A stretch of 64,000 nt of DNA from NCBI RefSeq assembly GCF_021134715.1, contig NC_060024.1, forward strand, positions 7,192,001 to 7,256,000, in the 5' to 3' direction. Each line of letters opens with the position of its first letter. Position 1 is the stretch's first letter. A model generated the notes under the pieces. It was given only the letters and a program-made list of their open reading frames with translations. It was not told where the DNA came from and made no database searches. Positions 47,086-57,381 of the stretch are shown one piece after another. This DNA comes from Daphnia pulex (Eukaryota; Arthropoda; Branchiopoda; Diplostraca; Daphniidae). The position numbers and the translations under genes are program-made.

Positions 47086-48930
47086 AACGAGTACACCACT
47101 GTAGTGCTCATCCATTTTTAGCTGTCACTTAATCCTACTTAAAACATGGCCTACTTAACTTCTAGGCCGGCGTTCGAGCTATGTTCCCCTTAGTGTAACT
47201 TTTTCTCCCCATCCCCTTCTTTAAACCCAGCCGGTACACAGCACATCTAGCGGTCAGATCATGCTTGAATGGATATTTACTTGTAAAAAAATATATCCTT
47301 GCTGGAAATCTGACCGCTAGATGAGCTGTGGGGATTGGGGGGATTGCTGTGTGCAGAAGGGGATTGGGTGTAAAAGGGGGGGGGGAGGTGGTTCGACGAC
47401 TTTTTCGGCAATTACACAACTCCTGGTGGTTGTGCAGTTACACCTATTTCGGCTGTTATCGGAACCTCGTCGTAGACTTAATTAGATTTTAAATTAGGAG
47501 TTTAGCATAAAAATTTTACTTTAGCATGATATGTTTTTACTTAAGTCATAGAATGAGTTCAAAAGTCCAGAGCCGATCGACCCAATTGACTTGAATATAG
47601 TGAAGAGGTTTGGGATGGTACTGAAATTCTCGCAACCAATAAATGCATGAAATCCAGGGAAAAACTTGCAGAAAGAGGCTCTGAATTTATTTGAAAGAGA
47701 ATTTATAATTTTATTTGAATGACGTTTACAGCAAATTTGTATTGTATTCAACCATCAGCTAGCATGATATTTATTTTCAGGTTCTCCTTGTTCTCTTGAT
47801 TGCATTTGAAAAGCAAATCTGTTTTTTCGTTGGCAGGGGTAGTAATGTATTTTCCTTTGTGAAAGTTAGAAATGAGACAAATGATTTAACTGCTGTTTTA
47901 GTTAACAGATTTTAAATAAATTCTTACCGTAGTCATTTACTTTCGATCAATACATAGAGTAAGTTGGATAAATCTGTAGCAACCTGATTCAAGACACCCG
48001 TTTGATGAATTATTCGATTTCGTATCGCCCTGATGTAATTTATGTGTCTTTTGAATAAATGGGATGTCTGATTGGAAGGCTTAGGGTGTCTTGCTTGGCA
48101 TAATGTCAAATTTCTTTGATCTCCTTCTTTTAAAAATGAGTGTTGTAAGTGTAACTTCAGTGCAATAGTTCGCAATAGTTCCTTTGCTTCTTGTAACACA
48201 TGCAAAATCAGCAAGAATTGAGTAGAACTCAGTTAGCCAAATGTGTGCTAAAGCAATTCTAAAATTTTCAATTTTATTCCAGAAAGGAATGTGCAACAGC
48301 ACATGAGACCCATTCTGGAATTATAGAATGTTACCAGATATACCAGGGCCATAATAAGTAGTCCGTAGATTAATGAAGCCATAAGTTTAAAAAGCTAATT
48401 TATTTAACGCGATTGCAAGAAGAGAGATTAGTATCAAGTGTACCTGGTTGGCTTTAGAAGCTGCAACTACTGACGAGTCGAATGAGCGAGAACATCGTCT
48501 AACTACACGCCTCCATCTCAAATTGTATAAATGCTACTGACATGATCTAGTGTCTAAAACTAATGAACAAATCAAAATCTGTTAATTCATCTAAATTCAT
48601 CGCTGATTCTGATGGATAAAACTGATTCCGTACATTAAAACTGAAAGTTCTGCATTGGCAGAGAGATCATAAATAAAAAAGGCCAACCAGACCAAGTTGA
48701 AATTTAAATTCCAACAGGACGATTAAGGTTACGAATTGCATACAGAAAACCATTCTATCACGCAAGGATTATCGTGAGCTGTGTGAGCTGATCCTTTACT
48801 TTCTTGGTGGCTATGTACCAAAAGAGGCTTTGTCTGGGCTTTTTTGTCTTATCTAACTGAAGAGCTGGTTGTCTTTACCTTATTCGATGACTCTTTAAGT
48901 AATACGGAACATTATGTTGGAAAAACGGTT
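47086..48930. mobile_element. Decayed transposon-like element, copy 2
   Basis: Matches the 35,084-37,900 element block by block, in the same orientation. The plus strand near 48,720-48,850 encodes KDYRELCELILYFLGGYVPK, differing from copy 1 at few positions, and shows the same internal deletion before LSGLF. The minus-strand FWNKIENFRIALAHIWLTEF segment is also kept. A private insertion of about 230 bp (47,160-47,390) carries an inverted pair, TCTAGCGGTCAGAT and ATCTGACCGCTAGA. The central segment of copy 1 (about 36,935-37,380) is missing. Confidence 0.55.
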
Positions 48931-49390
48931 ACATATATGATAAAAGTAGCTACTTCTACGTTTCTACTAAGTAGCTAGTTCTACGTTTAAGTAATACTTA
49001 AACTTAATCATTATTTAAGTTTTCTAGTGTGTTCCATCCGGAACTCTTTGAGATCTTGAACATCTCTTGGCTTTGGCTCTCTTGGTGTATCTCAAATTCT
49101 CAACTGCTTTTGGGTTTTTTGGTCATCCGAAATCATCACAGTTGAAAAAGTTTACAATTTCATTTTGCAATATGGGAAATAACGGCAAATAGCGAAAATT
49201 TCTAGAAACGCTCCAGGATTTGGCAGATTTGACAGAAGGTAAGCAGTCGAATTGTATTAATTGTCTTTTCAGTTACATGCATATTTGTAACTGCAGTTCG
49301 TCCTCGTGCCCTTCCAAACAGATGTAATTAGACTATACGTTACACTACGTAATGAAAAAATTTAATAAGATTCAATTTCATCTCCAAAGT

Positions 49391-50129
49391 CGACGTTGTC
49401 AGGCAGGAAGCCAGCAGCAGACTTTCTGAAGACCAAATCGCTAGTATTTCTAGTGCAGTAATGAAAGAAGTGATGAAGCAATTAAACGCGTCATAACCAA
49501 CACTCAATTCAACTTTGACTTCGACGTTACCATCACCCAGACTTTCTGCTTCTAACAACATCCAGGCAAACATACGGAGAGATCCGGTTTATGTTCGTCC
49601 ATGTGAGGTTACACCACAAGTTGGTCCTTCACGATCTGATCGTGGGACAAAGCGACGTAACATGTTCACGATGTACGAACCGACACCAAAGTTAGGTAAA
49701 AAAACGTCCAACTCATTATTATACGTGATTATACTAGTACCATGCATAAGTCAAGAAATTTTATTATTTTTAGATTCAGGATTAAATATCTGGGAGTGTT
49801 TACAATTGTTGGAGAACCTTCCATTGATAGCGGAGGGCACCAAGGTGATGGTGTCATACGCCCTAGAAAGCACTTGCTTTGAGCTTAAAACTCTTATGGA
49901 ATACTACACCAGTTCACCTGATCCGGAAATATTTGCGCGACTAAAGGCAGCCGGACTTGTATGTTCTATGGGGGTTGTTCAATGCGGATTTTTTGAACCT
50001 AATATTTTAGAGTGGGCTCGAAAACTGAAGGGCCAATACACACATCCATTCATAATTGGAATGAATTCGTTAGATTTCGCAGACGTAATTAATACAAATG
50101 TTTTTTTACATATTTTGTTTAAAATCTAA
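49391..50129 (+). pseudogene. Uncharacterised spliced frame with an in-frame stop
   Basis: From about 49,391 the frame reads RLSEDQIASISSAVMKEVMK, meets TAA at about 49,493, then continues in the same frame through SASNNIQANIRRDPVYVRPC to a donor at 49,696. A 77-base intron leads to a second exon (49,774 to about 50,090) containing LNIWECLQLLENLPLI and FARLKAAGLVCSMGVVQCGF, ending at GAC|GTAATT. The composition is clearly protein-like, but I know no family. One stop in an otherwise open reading frame suggests recent inactivation, or that translation starts at the Met at 49,515. Confidence 0.4.
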
Positions 50130-50341
50130 TTATTTATCTATTTAGTTCTTTTGGGAGAATAAGGCATCGCAACTCTGTTCAAACCTCGCCTATTTACGGC
50201 TACAGAATTCTTTTCTCTGCTTAGCCGGGAAAAAAATCCCAGAATTGAACAAGAAATTCTAGAATAGTGTGTAATGGGACACTTTTCTAGTTTTCTGTCA
50301 TCTGTGGAAAATAAAAGAGTAAGGGGTTAATTTATTGGAAC

Positions 50342-50671
50342 ATGATAATAAAGTTTTTTATACAAAGGGACGAATCATGGTGTACGTACAACGGGGAAAA
50401 TGTGATGATCAAAGCAACTGTAAATGATGTTTACCAGTATTGTCCTGGGAGTCACTTCATTCCCCTGGACACACTGAAAAGTGAACTTGAAGGATCGGCC
50501 AGGTACAACATTAAAGTAGGATTTTTTCCTGGAAGGAACGCAGGATTTGCCGATCTCCAATTTGCCGCAACCTGCATTCAAAAAATTACTTTGCCGATAA
50601 CAAGCAAGGAGAAATTAAAAAACGCCTGGCAATTGGATTTGAATTATCCAACCGATTTTGGTACTTGTTAA
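50342..50671 (+). CDS. Uncharacterised frame, 109 aa
   Basis: Open frame with ESWCTYNGENVMIKATVNDV and SARYNIKVGFFPGRNAGFAD, ending at TAA. It could be the last exon of the locus starting near 49,391, or a separate gene. Not recognised; composition is protein-like. Confidence 0.35.
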   Translation: MIIKFFIQRDESWCTYNGENVMIKATVNDVYQYCPGSHFIPLDTLKSELEGSARYNIKVGFFPGRNAGFADLQFAATCIQKITLPITSKEKLKNAWQLDLNYPTDFGTC

Positions 50672-50880
50672 AAATTTGACAAGAAAGATCAATAATTCAA
50701 TCAAAGAAATTGTTTTCAATCATGTGGTTCACCATAACAATGTGTCATGTTTGTGTGGTTATAATAAACAGATGAATTCAAGATTACCATCATTTTTATT
50801 GATCTTTACAGGTTTAGCGTCACACGAAAATTGAGAACAATGAACGAAAAATTAAACGAAACAAAGAATTCATTTTTCAA

Positions 50881-51012
50881 TCTAATCTTTGTTGTCGTAT
50901 ACGTACTTTGGTTTCATGGCCTACTACAGCCAAAAGGCTTGCTATCCCTGTATGATGTCGTGATTAAAGTAGGCCATGAAACCAATGTACGTAAATGATA
51001 AAAAAGGTTAGA
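50881..51012. mobile_element. Foldback element, about 132 bp
   Basis: A left arm at 50,881-50,925 (TCTAATCTTTGTTGTCGTAT...) pairs with a right arm at 50,966-51,012 with a few mismatches, around a 40-base loop. The arms end in TCTAA/TTAGA. Non-coding; MITE-like. Confidence 0.75.
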
Positions 51013-51014
51013 TG

Positions 51015-52250
51015 TAATAAATATTTTTATTGACGAGTTAATTGATTGAAATGATTTTTTCCTTTTAAAAAAGATAGGCTCTTTCCACTGTTTCCAAGGT
51101 CAAGGGGATAATTTGAAACCTTAATAATAGTGCTATTTCCTTATCTAGTCGCAGAAAAACGAAGAAACACGACTCGTAAAGTTAACAAAACGAACAACGA
51201 AACGATTGAGACATCAGAAACAAATATTAACGGTAACGATAACGAACCAAAAAAAGCACAACGTTGCATCACTAACTCCAGCGATTTGTTTACACCAAAG
51301 GTAAAATTTTTTTCCAAATTGAGACGAGTTTTCCGTCGATATTTACGTTCGGATTATACCAAATATCATGTTCGCAAGATTAAAGGTCTTTGTCCACGAC
51401 ATTAGCCCATCAGCGCTTGAAATTCCGCTTGGATTCCTCTCGCGGACTTGGGGGAGACTCAGACGTCAACCTAACGCTGCAAGACGTAAAGGCAGGTTGC
51501 AACTCTCACTCTTTCTTCTCTCTCTGAAGTCTAATCGAATGAAACATCAGAGGAACTCTTAGCTATGCGATGTCGATAAAGGCATTTTGCTGAAATTGCG
51601 TCGGGGGACTCGCAAGCTTTTTTATTTCGACTTTTTCCTCAGGAGCAGAGAGCCACCAGCAGAGCGAGTTAGCAGGAGCTCCATCAAATGTTTTTCTTTT
51701 TCAAAAATGTAGAAACGGAGATACGTGATACTTAATCAGGATCTTGATAGTTCGGAATCGGAACGGCCTGATCACGTTTTTTTTTTCGGTAGGCGCGTTT
51801 ATTTATAATTGGAGCAAAACACACGCTTTTTTCTTCTTCTCAATTCCAAAATAAAAAGTAGTCGATCAAACAGTCGGACCGTTTTGGTGATGAAGAAAGT
51901 AGAAAAAAGGATGATGACGATGATTGCGTAATGGTGTTCTTCTGATTTGTGATCCGATGATAACAGGATCGCAGGGGTAAAAAATCAATGAGAACGTAAA
52001 AGTTCATGATTTTCAAGATGATTTATTATAATTTATATACTCTGTGTAGTTGGGAAGCACGAGAAATAGGACCGGTTGAAATAGACCCCAACGGAATAGG
52101 CCCATCAAATCTGACCCTACATAATAGGCCAACTTTTTAAGAAATTTTAAAGCGTTCATATTTCTCTGTAAAAGTGGTCGAGCTGATGAGAGGGGGGCTG
52201 CGCACCTGCACCCTAGGAGAGGGACCCTCACGCATTACTCATCATTACTA
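51015..52250. other. Region with one weak basic frame
   Basis: The frame at 51,130-51,405 is rich in Lys, Arg, Asn and Thr (SKLRRVFRRYLRSDYTKYHV) and follows a TATCTAG acceptor-like site; it may be an exon of an unknown gene. Nothing else is supported. Confidence 0.3.
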
Positions 52251-52254
52251 TTGA

Positions 52255-52660
52255 TTTGGGCGTCAGAATCAACCCATCCTCCGGTAAACTCTCTAATAAC
52301 GACCTCATTATCACATCATCCCTATTTGCTCTCAACTCTCAACAAAATTGTCCTTGGCCCCTATTGTGGCAGTGACCACCTCCCGGTCATCATCAACCCT
52401 CAACACCGACCCAATCCGCCTGTCTATGAGACCTCGAAGACCTCAAAGACTCTCTCTCTTCTCAATCCTTCCAAGGAATGTCCGACCCAAAATCAAACCA
52501 AAATTCACAGACTCAATCCAATGTAGGAGCCAACAGCTTTTCCGCTTATCCCAACCCACCATAGCACCAAATCCCCTAAAAAACTCCGCCACCCCTGGTT
52601 GAATATCGACTGCCAGGAAACTGTAGCGTAGTGTGATGATTCGTCTCACAAGAAACACTA
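52255..52660 (+). pseudogene. LINE endonuclease fragment, frameshifted
   Basis: One frame reads LNKIVLGPYCGSDHLPVIIN, the conserved SDHxPV end of the apurinic-like endonuclease of non-LTR retrotransposons. The preceding residues (ESTHPPVNSLITTSLS) and the following Pro/Lys-rich stretch fit the same domain with frame breaks. No reverse transcriptase follows. Confidence 0.65.
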
Positions 52661-52729
52661 ACACCTAACTATAATAGAAACACACAAACACTGAGTATAG
52701 TTGTAATAAAGATACTTATATTTGATTTA

Positions 52730-53114
52730 ATGCTGTTGAAGGATACACTGCCGGGACGAATCTGCCGGGAAGAGACAGAGCGTGGGTTTTACACACTTTT
52801 GCAAGATTACACCATCACTGCAGAAGTGAGGCGCAAGTACATTAAAGTTGCACCATCACCAGGATGTGGTGGTAGGGTTAGACTTGAAGATTCGTCCAAT
52901 CGATGCAAAAGAATTATCATGATTCGAAGTAAGTTATATAACATTTTGGAATTCATTTGATGTTACAATAATACGTTTCATTGTTGATAATTTATTAGAT
53001 GCCATTTCTGACATGTACAGTATCCAGCTGTGTAAAAAAAAGCTTCCTTCTTATCTTGAAAAAAAATTGGCCAAAAGTTTAATGTCAACTCAGATTCCAC
53101 CAGAAAATCGCTGA
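52730..53114 (+). CDS. Uncharacterised two-exon protein, about 104 aa
   Basis: Exons 52,730-52,928 (donor CGAA|GTAAGT) and 52,999-53,114 (acceptor TTATTAG) join in phase and end in TGA. The protein contains LPGRICREETERGFYTLLQD, VRRKYIKVAPSPGCGGRVRL and SIQLCKKKLPSYLEKKLAKS. Perfect splice signals, in-phase joining and composition favour a real gene. The frame stays open upstream of the chosen Met, so the true start may be in an earlier exon. I recognise no family. Confidence 0.5.
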
Positions 53115-53312
53115 AAACTTACAAGATGTTGAATTCACAATTAGAATCAATAATGGATTAAGAAGTAACGGTTACTGCAATAATGGCGGCCCAATACACA
53201 TACTTTCTCATTGAAGTTGATTCTTCTATATTTTATTTATGTATATACATATGACTCTAGAGGTTTTAATTATTAAAATATTTGAAGTGCACTATTAATT
53301 AACAATATTATT

Positions 53313-53655
53313 TAACAACGGTCCAAGCTTACTCAACTTTTCCCTTACATGGATCATGATAATATTATGACAGAAATCATTACATTTGAGAACGGTCCAA
53401 GTTGAGGAAACATTTCCTTTCTTGGACCGTTCCAATACTAAGATAAAAGGAATAAACATTTAATAACGGTCAAAGTTGAGTCAACTTTGTCATGCTGCAC
53501 CTTTCCAAAACTGTGATACAAAGAATTAACCTTTAAAAAAAGTCAAAGTTTATTAAATTTTTCTGATAATGGACCGTTCCAACAATGTGATGAAAATACT
53601 AAGATTTAATAAAAGACCAAGTTGAGGAAAAAAATTCTTACATGGACCGTACTAT
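53313..53655 (+). repeat. Satellite-like array, about five 74-bp units
   Basis: AACGGTCCAAGTTGAG-type starts occur at about 53,317, 53,391, 53,464, 53,540 and 53,612. Each unit also carries an inverted GGACCGTTCC motif downstream, so every unit can form a GGTCC/GGACC hairpin. Units are diverged. Confidence 0.75.
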
Positions 53656-54084
53656 TTACAGTACTATTTCAGTACCAGTTACAAATCCAGAAACAATAAA
53701 CGGGTAAATAAAAACAATTACAAAATAAACAAAGGGATACATCAAATACACGAATACACGGCTAACATACACGATTTAGCCAATTTCGAGAGTCGTCTGC
53801 TAGTGCTAAACCGTGTGAAAACATCCAAAAGCCCCTTCCCTTCGAAGCGGAGCAGACGGCATACACGGGGAATCCAAGATTTAGTCTGCACACGCACACG
53901 GCTATGCGCTGATTTATTCATCTTTGATAATAGTCATTTATTGGGAAAACAGCAAAACAATTTAACAGCCAACTTGTCGCAACAAAATACTAATCTACTA
54001 TTATACCAATATGTAGGTAATTAACCGAAGAAAATTCTCGGAAAACATTATTTTATTTTACCAATAAAGACGTGCTAGCTGGGG

Positions 54085-55016
54085 AAAAACTGTATCTCTT
54101 GTTGGTCGCCGAAATCAAATTCCAGACTTTTAAGTTACAAGGCGACCACAGGGATCACTTTGGAAAAAGAGGCATAGCATAGCATAGAATTGCATTAAAA
54201 AACTGTAAAAACCTAAAATTTACGTTTTTATAGTTTTTTGGTCAAACATTAGAATCTAGGGTATTTTGGTTGCTTTCAGTAACGCGCTGTACAGGAGTTT
54301 AGTGCAGTGAATTTAATAAAGACTGAGCTTTAAGTTATAAACAATTTTTTTTGCCTCTCTTAGCAATATTACTCTACTCTGGAATGATAAATACAAGGGT
54401 AATAAAATGTGAGATGTGAATCACAATTGGAAATTGCTGGAAATTAGAAATGGCAATTGCGCACCAGACAGTTACCAAATGAGCATAATAACTCTTAACT
54501 TCAGAACGCATTCAACTTTGAAAAGATTAGAATCTCCATGCTTTTTTGGAGTCGTTCCCCTGATTTCGAGCAATTCTGTTTTTTGCGAATATCCTACGAC
54601 TATCCAGTTACATTCCCAAGAATTTGTTCACATTGAACATGATACCAAATCTTAAATCCTCTACACTCATTAGCAATTGTCACGAATCATTCTGGAAATC
54701 TGACGTCGTGTTCATTGAAGGACATTTTACATGAGAACGACATGAGACATGAGAAAAATAACGCAAACTAGGCACTCTTTTGTTCAAGAACAGACGGTTT
54801 GGTCGCATTTTCAAAAGGGCTGTGACCCGGAGCTTATTGGGCGGGTTTTTTTTAATGGGTTGCCTAGATGGGTTTTTCTTCAAACACGGGTTGGAGCGGG
54901 TTTGGCCAATAGAGTAAAGGGGTTCGGCCCAGGCCGACCCATGGGTCAAAAAATATTAACAGGTTGGGTCACGGCCCGGGTTTTTAACGGGTCAATCATA
55001 CTTGTTCATCATCTCT
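54085..55016. mobile_element. hAT-like non-autonomous repeat, copy 1
   Basis: Shares its left end (GAAAAACTGTATCTCTTGTT, followed by an inverted GGTCGCC/GGCGACC pair) and its right end (ACGGGTCAATCATACTTGTT...CATCTC) with 59,212-59,984. The right third is a run of GGGTT, GGGTC and GGCCC words typical of hAT subterminal regions. It has about 150 bases not present in copy 2. The plus-strand frames in both copies are broken and not protein-like. Confidence 0.55.
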
Positions 55017-55019
55017 TGT

Positions 55020-55990
55020 AGAGAAATTATTTGATTAACAGCGGGGGCCGCGCCCCGCCTGCACCTAAGTCACCCTTGCTGGCAAATCAAAAGTCGTGAT
55101 AAAGGATAAAAACACGGATATCTCCGAACACAAAGGGTTGAAACGAAAAAAAAAACACCTAAACACCGTGAACGATGAAACCTATCGGGAAACTCGCGCT
55201 CGAAGCAAGGGGTCGGATTAGTCCAGTATATCATAATTAGCCAAACTTATAATCATTCCAATTCAATTTTCTCTGAACAAGAAACTTGATGGTTAAAATC
55301 GCCACATTCGAATCGCACTACCTTAGTGGATTCAAAATCGACTGGAATGAAGATGAATTCAAATATAGCAGTTTCCCGATAGGAATTCCATCTCAATTCG
55401 ATGAAAGCGACCCCCAAACTCACTTACCGTTAACCGATAAGACTCAAAGTTATAGGGAAAACGTTGAAAATCAAGGGTGTTTTCGACAAATTACGAATTC
55501 GACGAACGACGATAGGCTATCATATGTATTTTCAAATATCATGGAATAAGAAAAATTGTAAACAAGAACAGTGTAAGCGCGTTCTAAACAAAGGAGTAGA
55601 GCGAGCTTACTCCATTGTTCTTACTCAATGATCTTTGAAAATACATGCCCGCACCTGCTTCTCCACGCTGCGTTGCCAGATAAAACGCATAAATATTCAT
55701 CTATCTCCCAAAATTTTTGTGGCAATGTTGCACTCCCTCATTTATTAGCTGCCTTCTCTCACCCCCCAATTTCAATACCACTCTTCCTTTTTTTCTAGAA
55801 ACGGCAGAACACGTCACGCGCTCCCATCGACAGGAGGATTTCTCTCACTCTCTGTCGTCTATCCGAGAGGAGATTTTGAGGAAAGAGATTCCGTGGGGAC
55901 ATTCAACGACAAAATTCTTTTAGAACGCCTAAGAATAGGTTCTGCAACGGGATTCATGGTTAATGATTAATTGTGTTTTTGACGGCGCCT
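55020..55990. other. Spacer with an 87-codon frame of unknown status
   Basis: The frame at 55,286-55,549 (IATFESHYLSGFKIDWNEDE) is protein-like, but has no recognisable family or splice context. A weak inverted pair (TGTATTTTCAAA near 55,525 and TTTGAAAATACA near 55,633) suggests a repeat there. Confidence 0.35.
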
Positions 55991-56026
55991 TTTTAAGAGC
56001 CACATCACAAAATGGATTCATCTTCT

Positions 56027-56920
56027 CTTGATCCTCAGTCTAAGTGTCTTCTGGATGCAATTTTTCAAAATGCCTTTTTACATTACATTTGTAATCACAT
56101 ACAATAAAACACCAATCATTCGGTGATGGACATTGAAATCTATGAAAATAAAATAAAATTATGTATTGGAATGGTGATAAAGGATATCGGATCCTTTACA
56201 TTTTTTGCTGTGCTTTTCGGTACTCCTTCATTTCCTCTTAAAAATAAATAAATAGATAAAAAATAAAAAATAAATAGAAACTTACAGTTAACGCCATTTG
56301 AACTGCTTCACGGTCAAAGAATGTTATGAACACGGATCTATTAATTCCGGCTCTTGGGTTCTCCTCTATGTCCAAAACTAATTAAAACAATCTTTAGATT
56401 GCAAATTTAAGGATAAAAAGAAATTTACCTTCGCGCTTATTAGATGTTATGACTTTCGAGTTGGTAGCGTGCCACTGTTCTTTAATGGGTTTGGCTAAGT
56501 TATTTTTAGATGGACCAAGAGATCAGGTTTAATGAACTCAAACATGCAGTGTTTTACTAGCACGATATTCGGAAGCGAAGTGCCTGTCGATAATAATAAT
56601 CCATAATCCTTCCGAAGACAGAAAACTTCTTCTAAAATAAAATAAAATAAAATAATAATTCAAAAATGAATTATTTAAAATTTACCTTAATCAACTCCAA
56701 CGGTACATTCATGGCAATCCGCTTAACAAAGATTCGGTATGAAGGATCTCGCTTCACAACTGCTTTTAACAGCCTTCAATTCCTCTTCAATCTCCATATT
56801 CTGTTGGTTTTTCAGGCGAAGGGTCTTCTCGAACGCCAACGTCATCTTCCGGATTGAGTCCAGGTCTTCGTTGGACAAGGTCCTCATGCCTGTCTTCGTT
56901 CTCTTCGGGCTGGGCTCCAT
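56027..56920 (-). pseudogene. Multi-exon gene remnant with several frameshifts
   Basis: Minus-strand coding-like pieces occur in order: MEPSPKRTKTGMRTLSNEDL with a charged helix; after a +1 shift inside an A4 run, PSYRIFVKRIAMNVPLELIK to a GTAAAT donor; VFCLRKDYGLLLSTGTSLPN; after another shift, NLAKPIKEQWHATNSKVITS; then IEENPRAGINRSVFITFFDR; and finally WCFIVCDYKCNVKRHFEKLH before TAG, which resembles a degenerate zinc finger. Splice signals sit between pieces. Repeated frame breaks indicate a pseudogene, or uncorrected homopolymer errors in the assembly. The family is unknown. Confidence 0.45.
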
Positions 56921-57381
56921 AGCAAAGACAAGATCTCGAAGGGCACCGGTGCCGGGAAGATATCAGCTTGCGGTAGTTCTTGACTGCTTAAGTGGCCGGA
57001 GAAGGCAATGTAGCTAGCGGCTGACGAGTGTCGACTGACTGAGGCTGACAAGATGGGGCACTGCTATGAACTCTAAGTCGGCAAATATTGGCTGATGTAC
57101 TACTCTTGACACAGGAAAGATAACAGTACACGTGACATAGAAATGACAATGACTGACAACGACATGACTACAGTACACGTGACATAGGAAAGATGGAGCC
57201 GGAGGAAACAGCTTACTTTCTTCCATTCTAAAAAATGAAGTAAGTTAACAGTTCATTATAAATTAAAATTGTCTCTTACCTTGCATGTAGCTAAATGAGT
57301 GGAAGGTGGCTGGCAATAACATATATTCTTTTTTTTAGAATGACCATGACCTTTCGGCCTCCTATAATGGCTTACGTCTAC

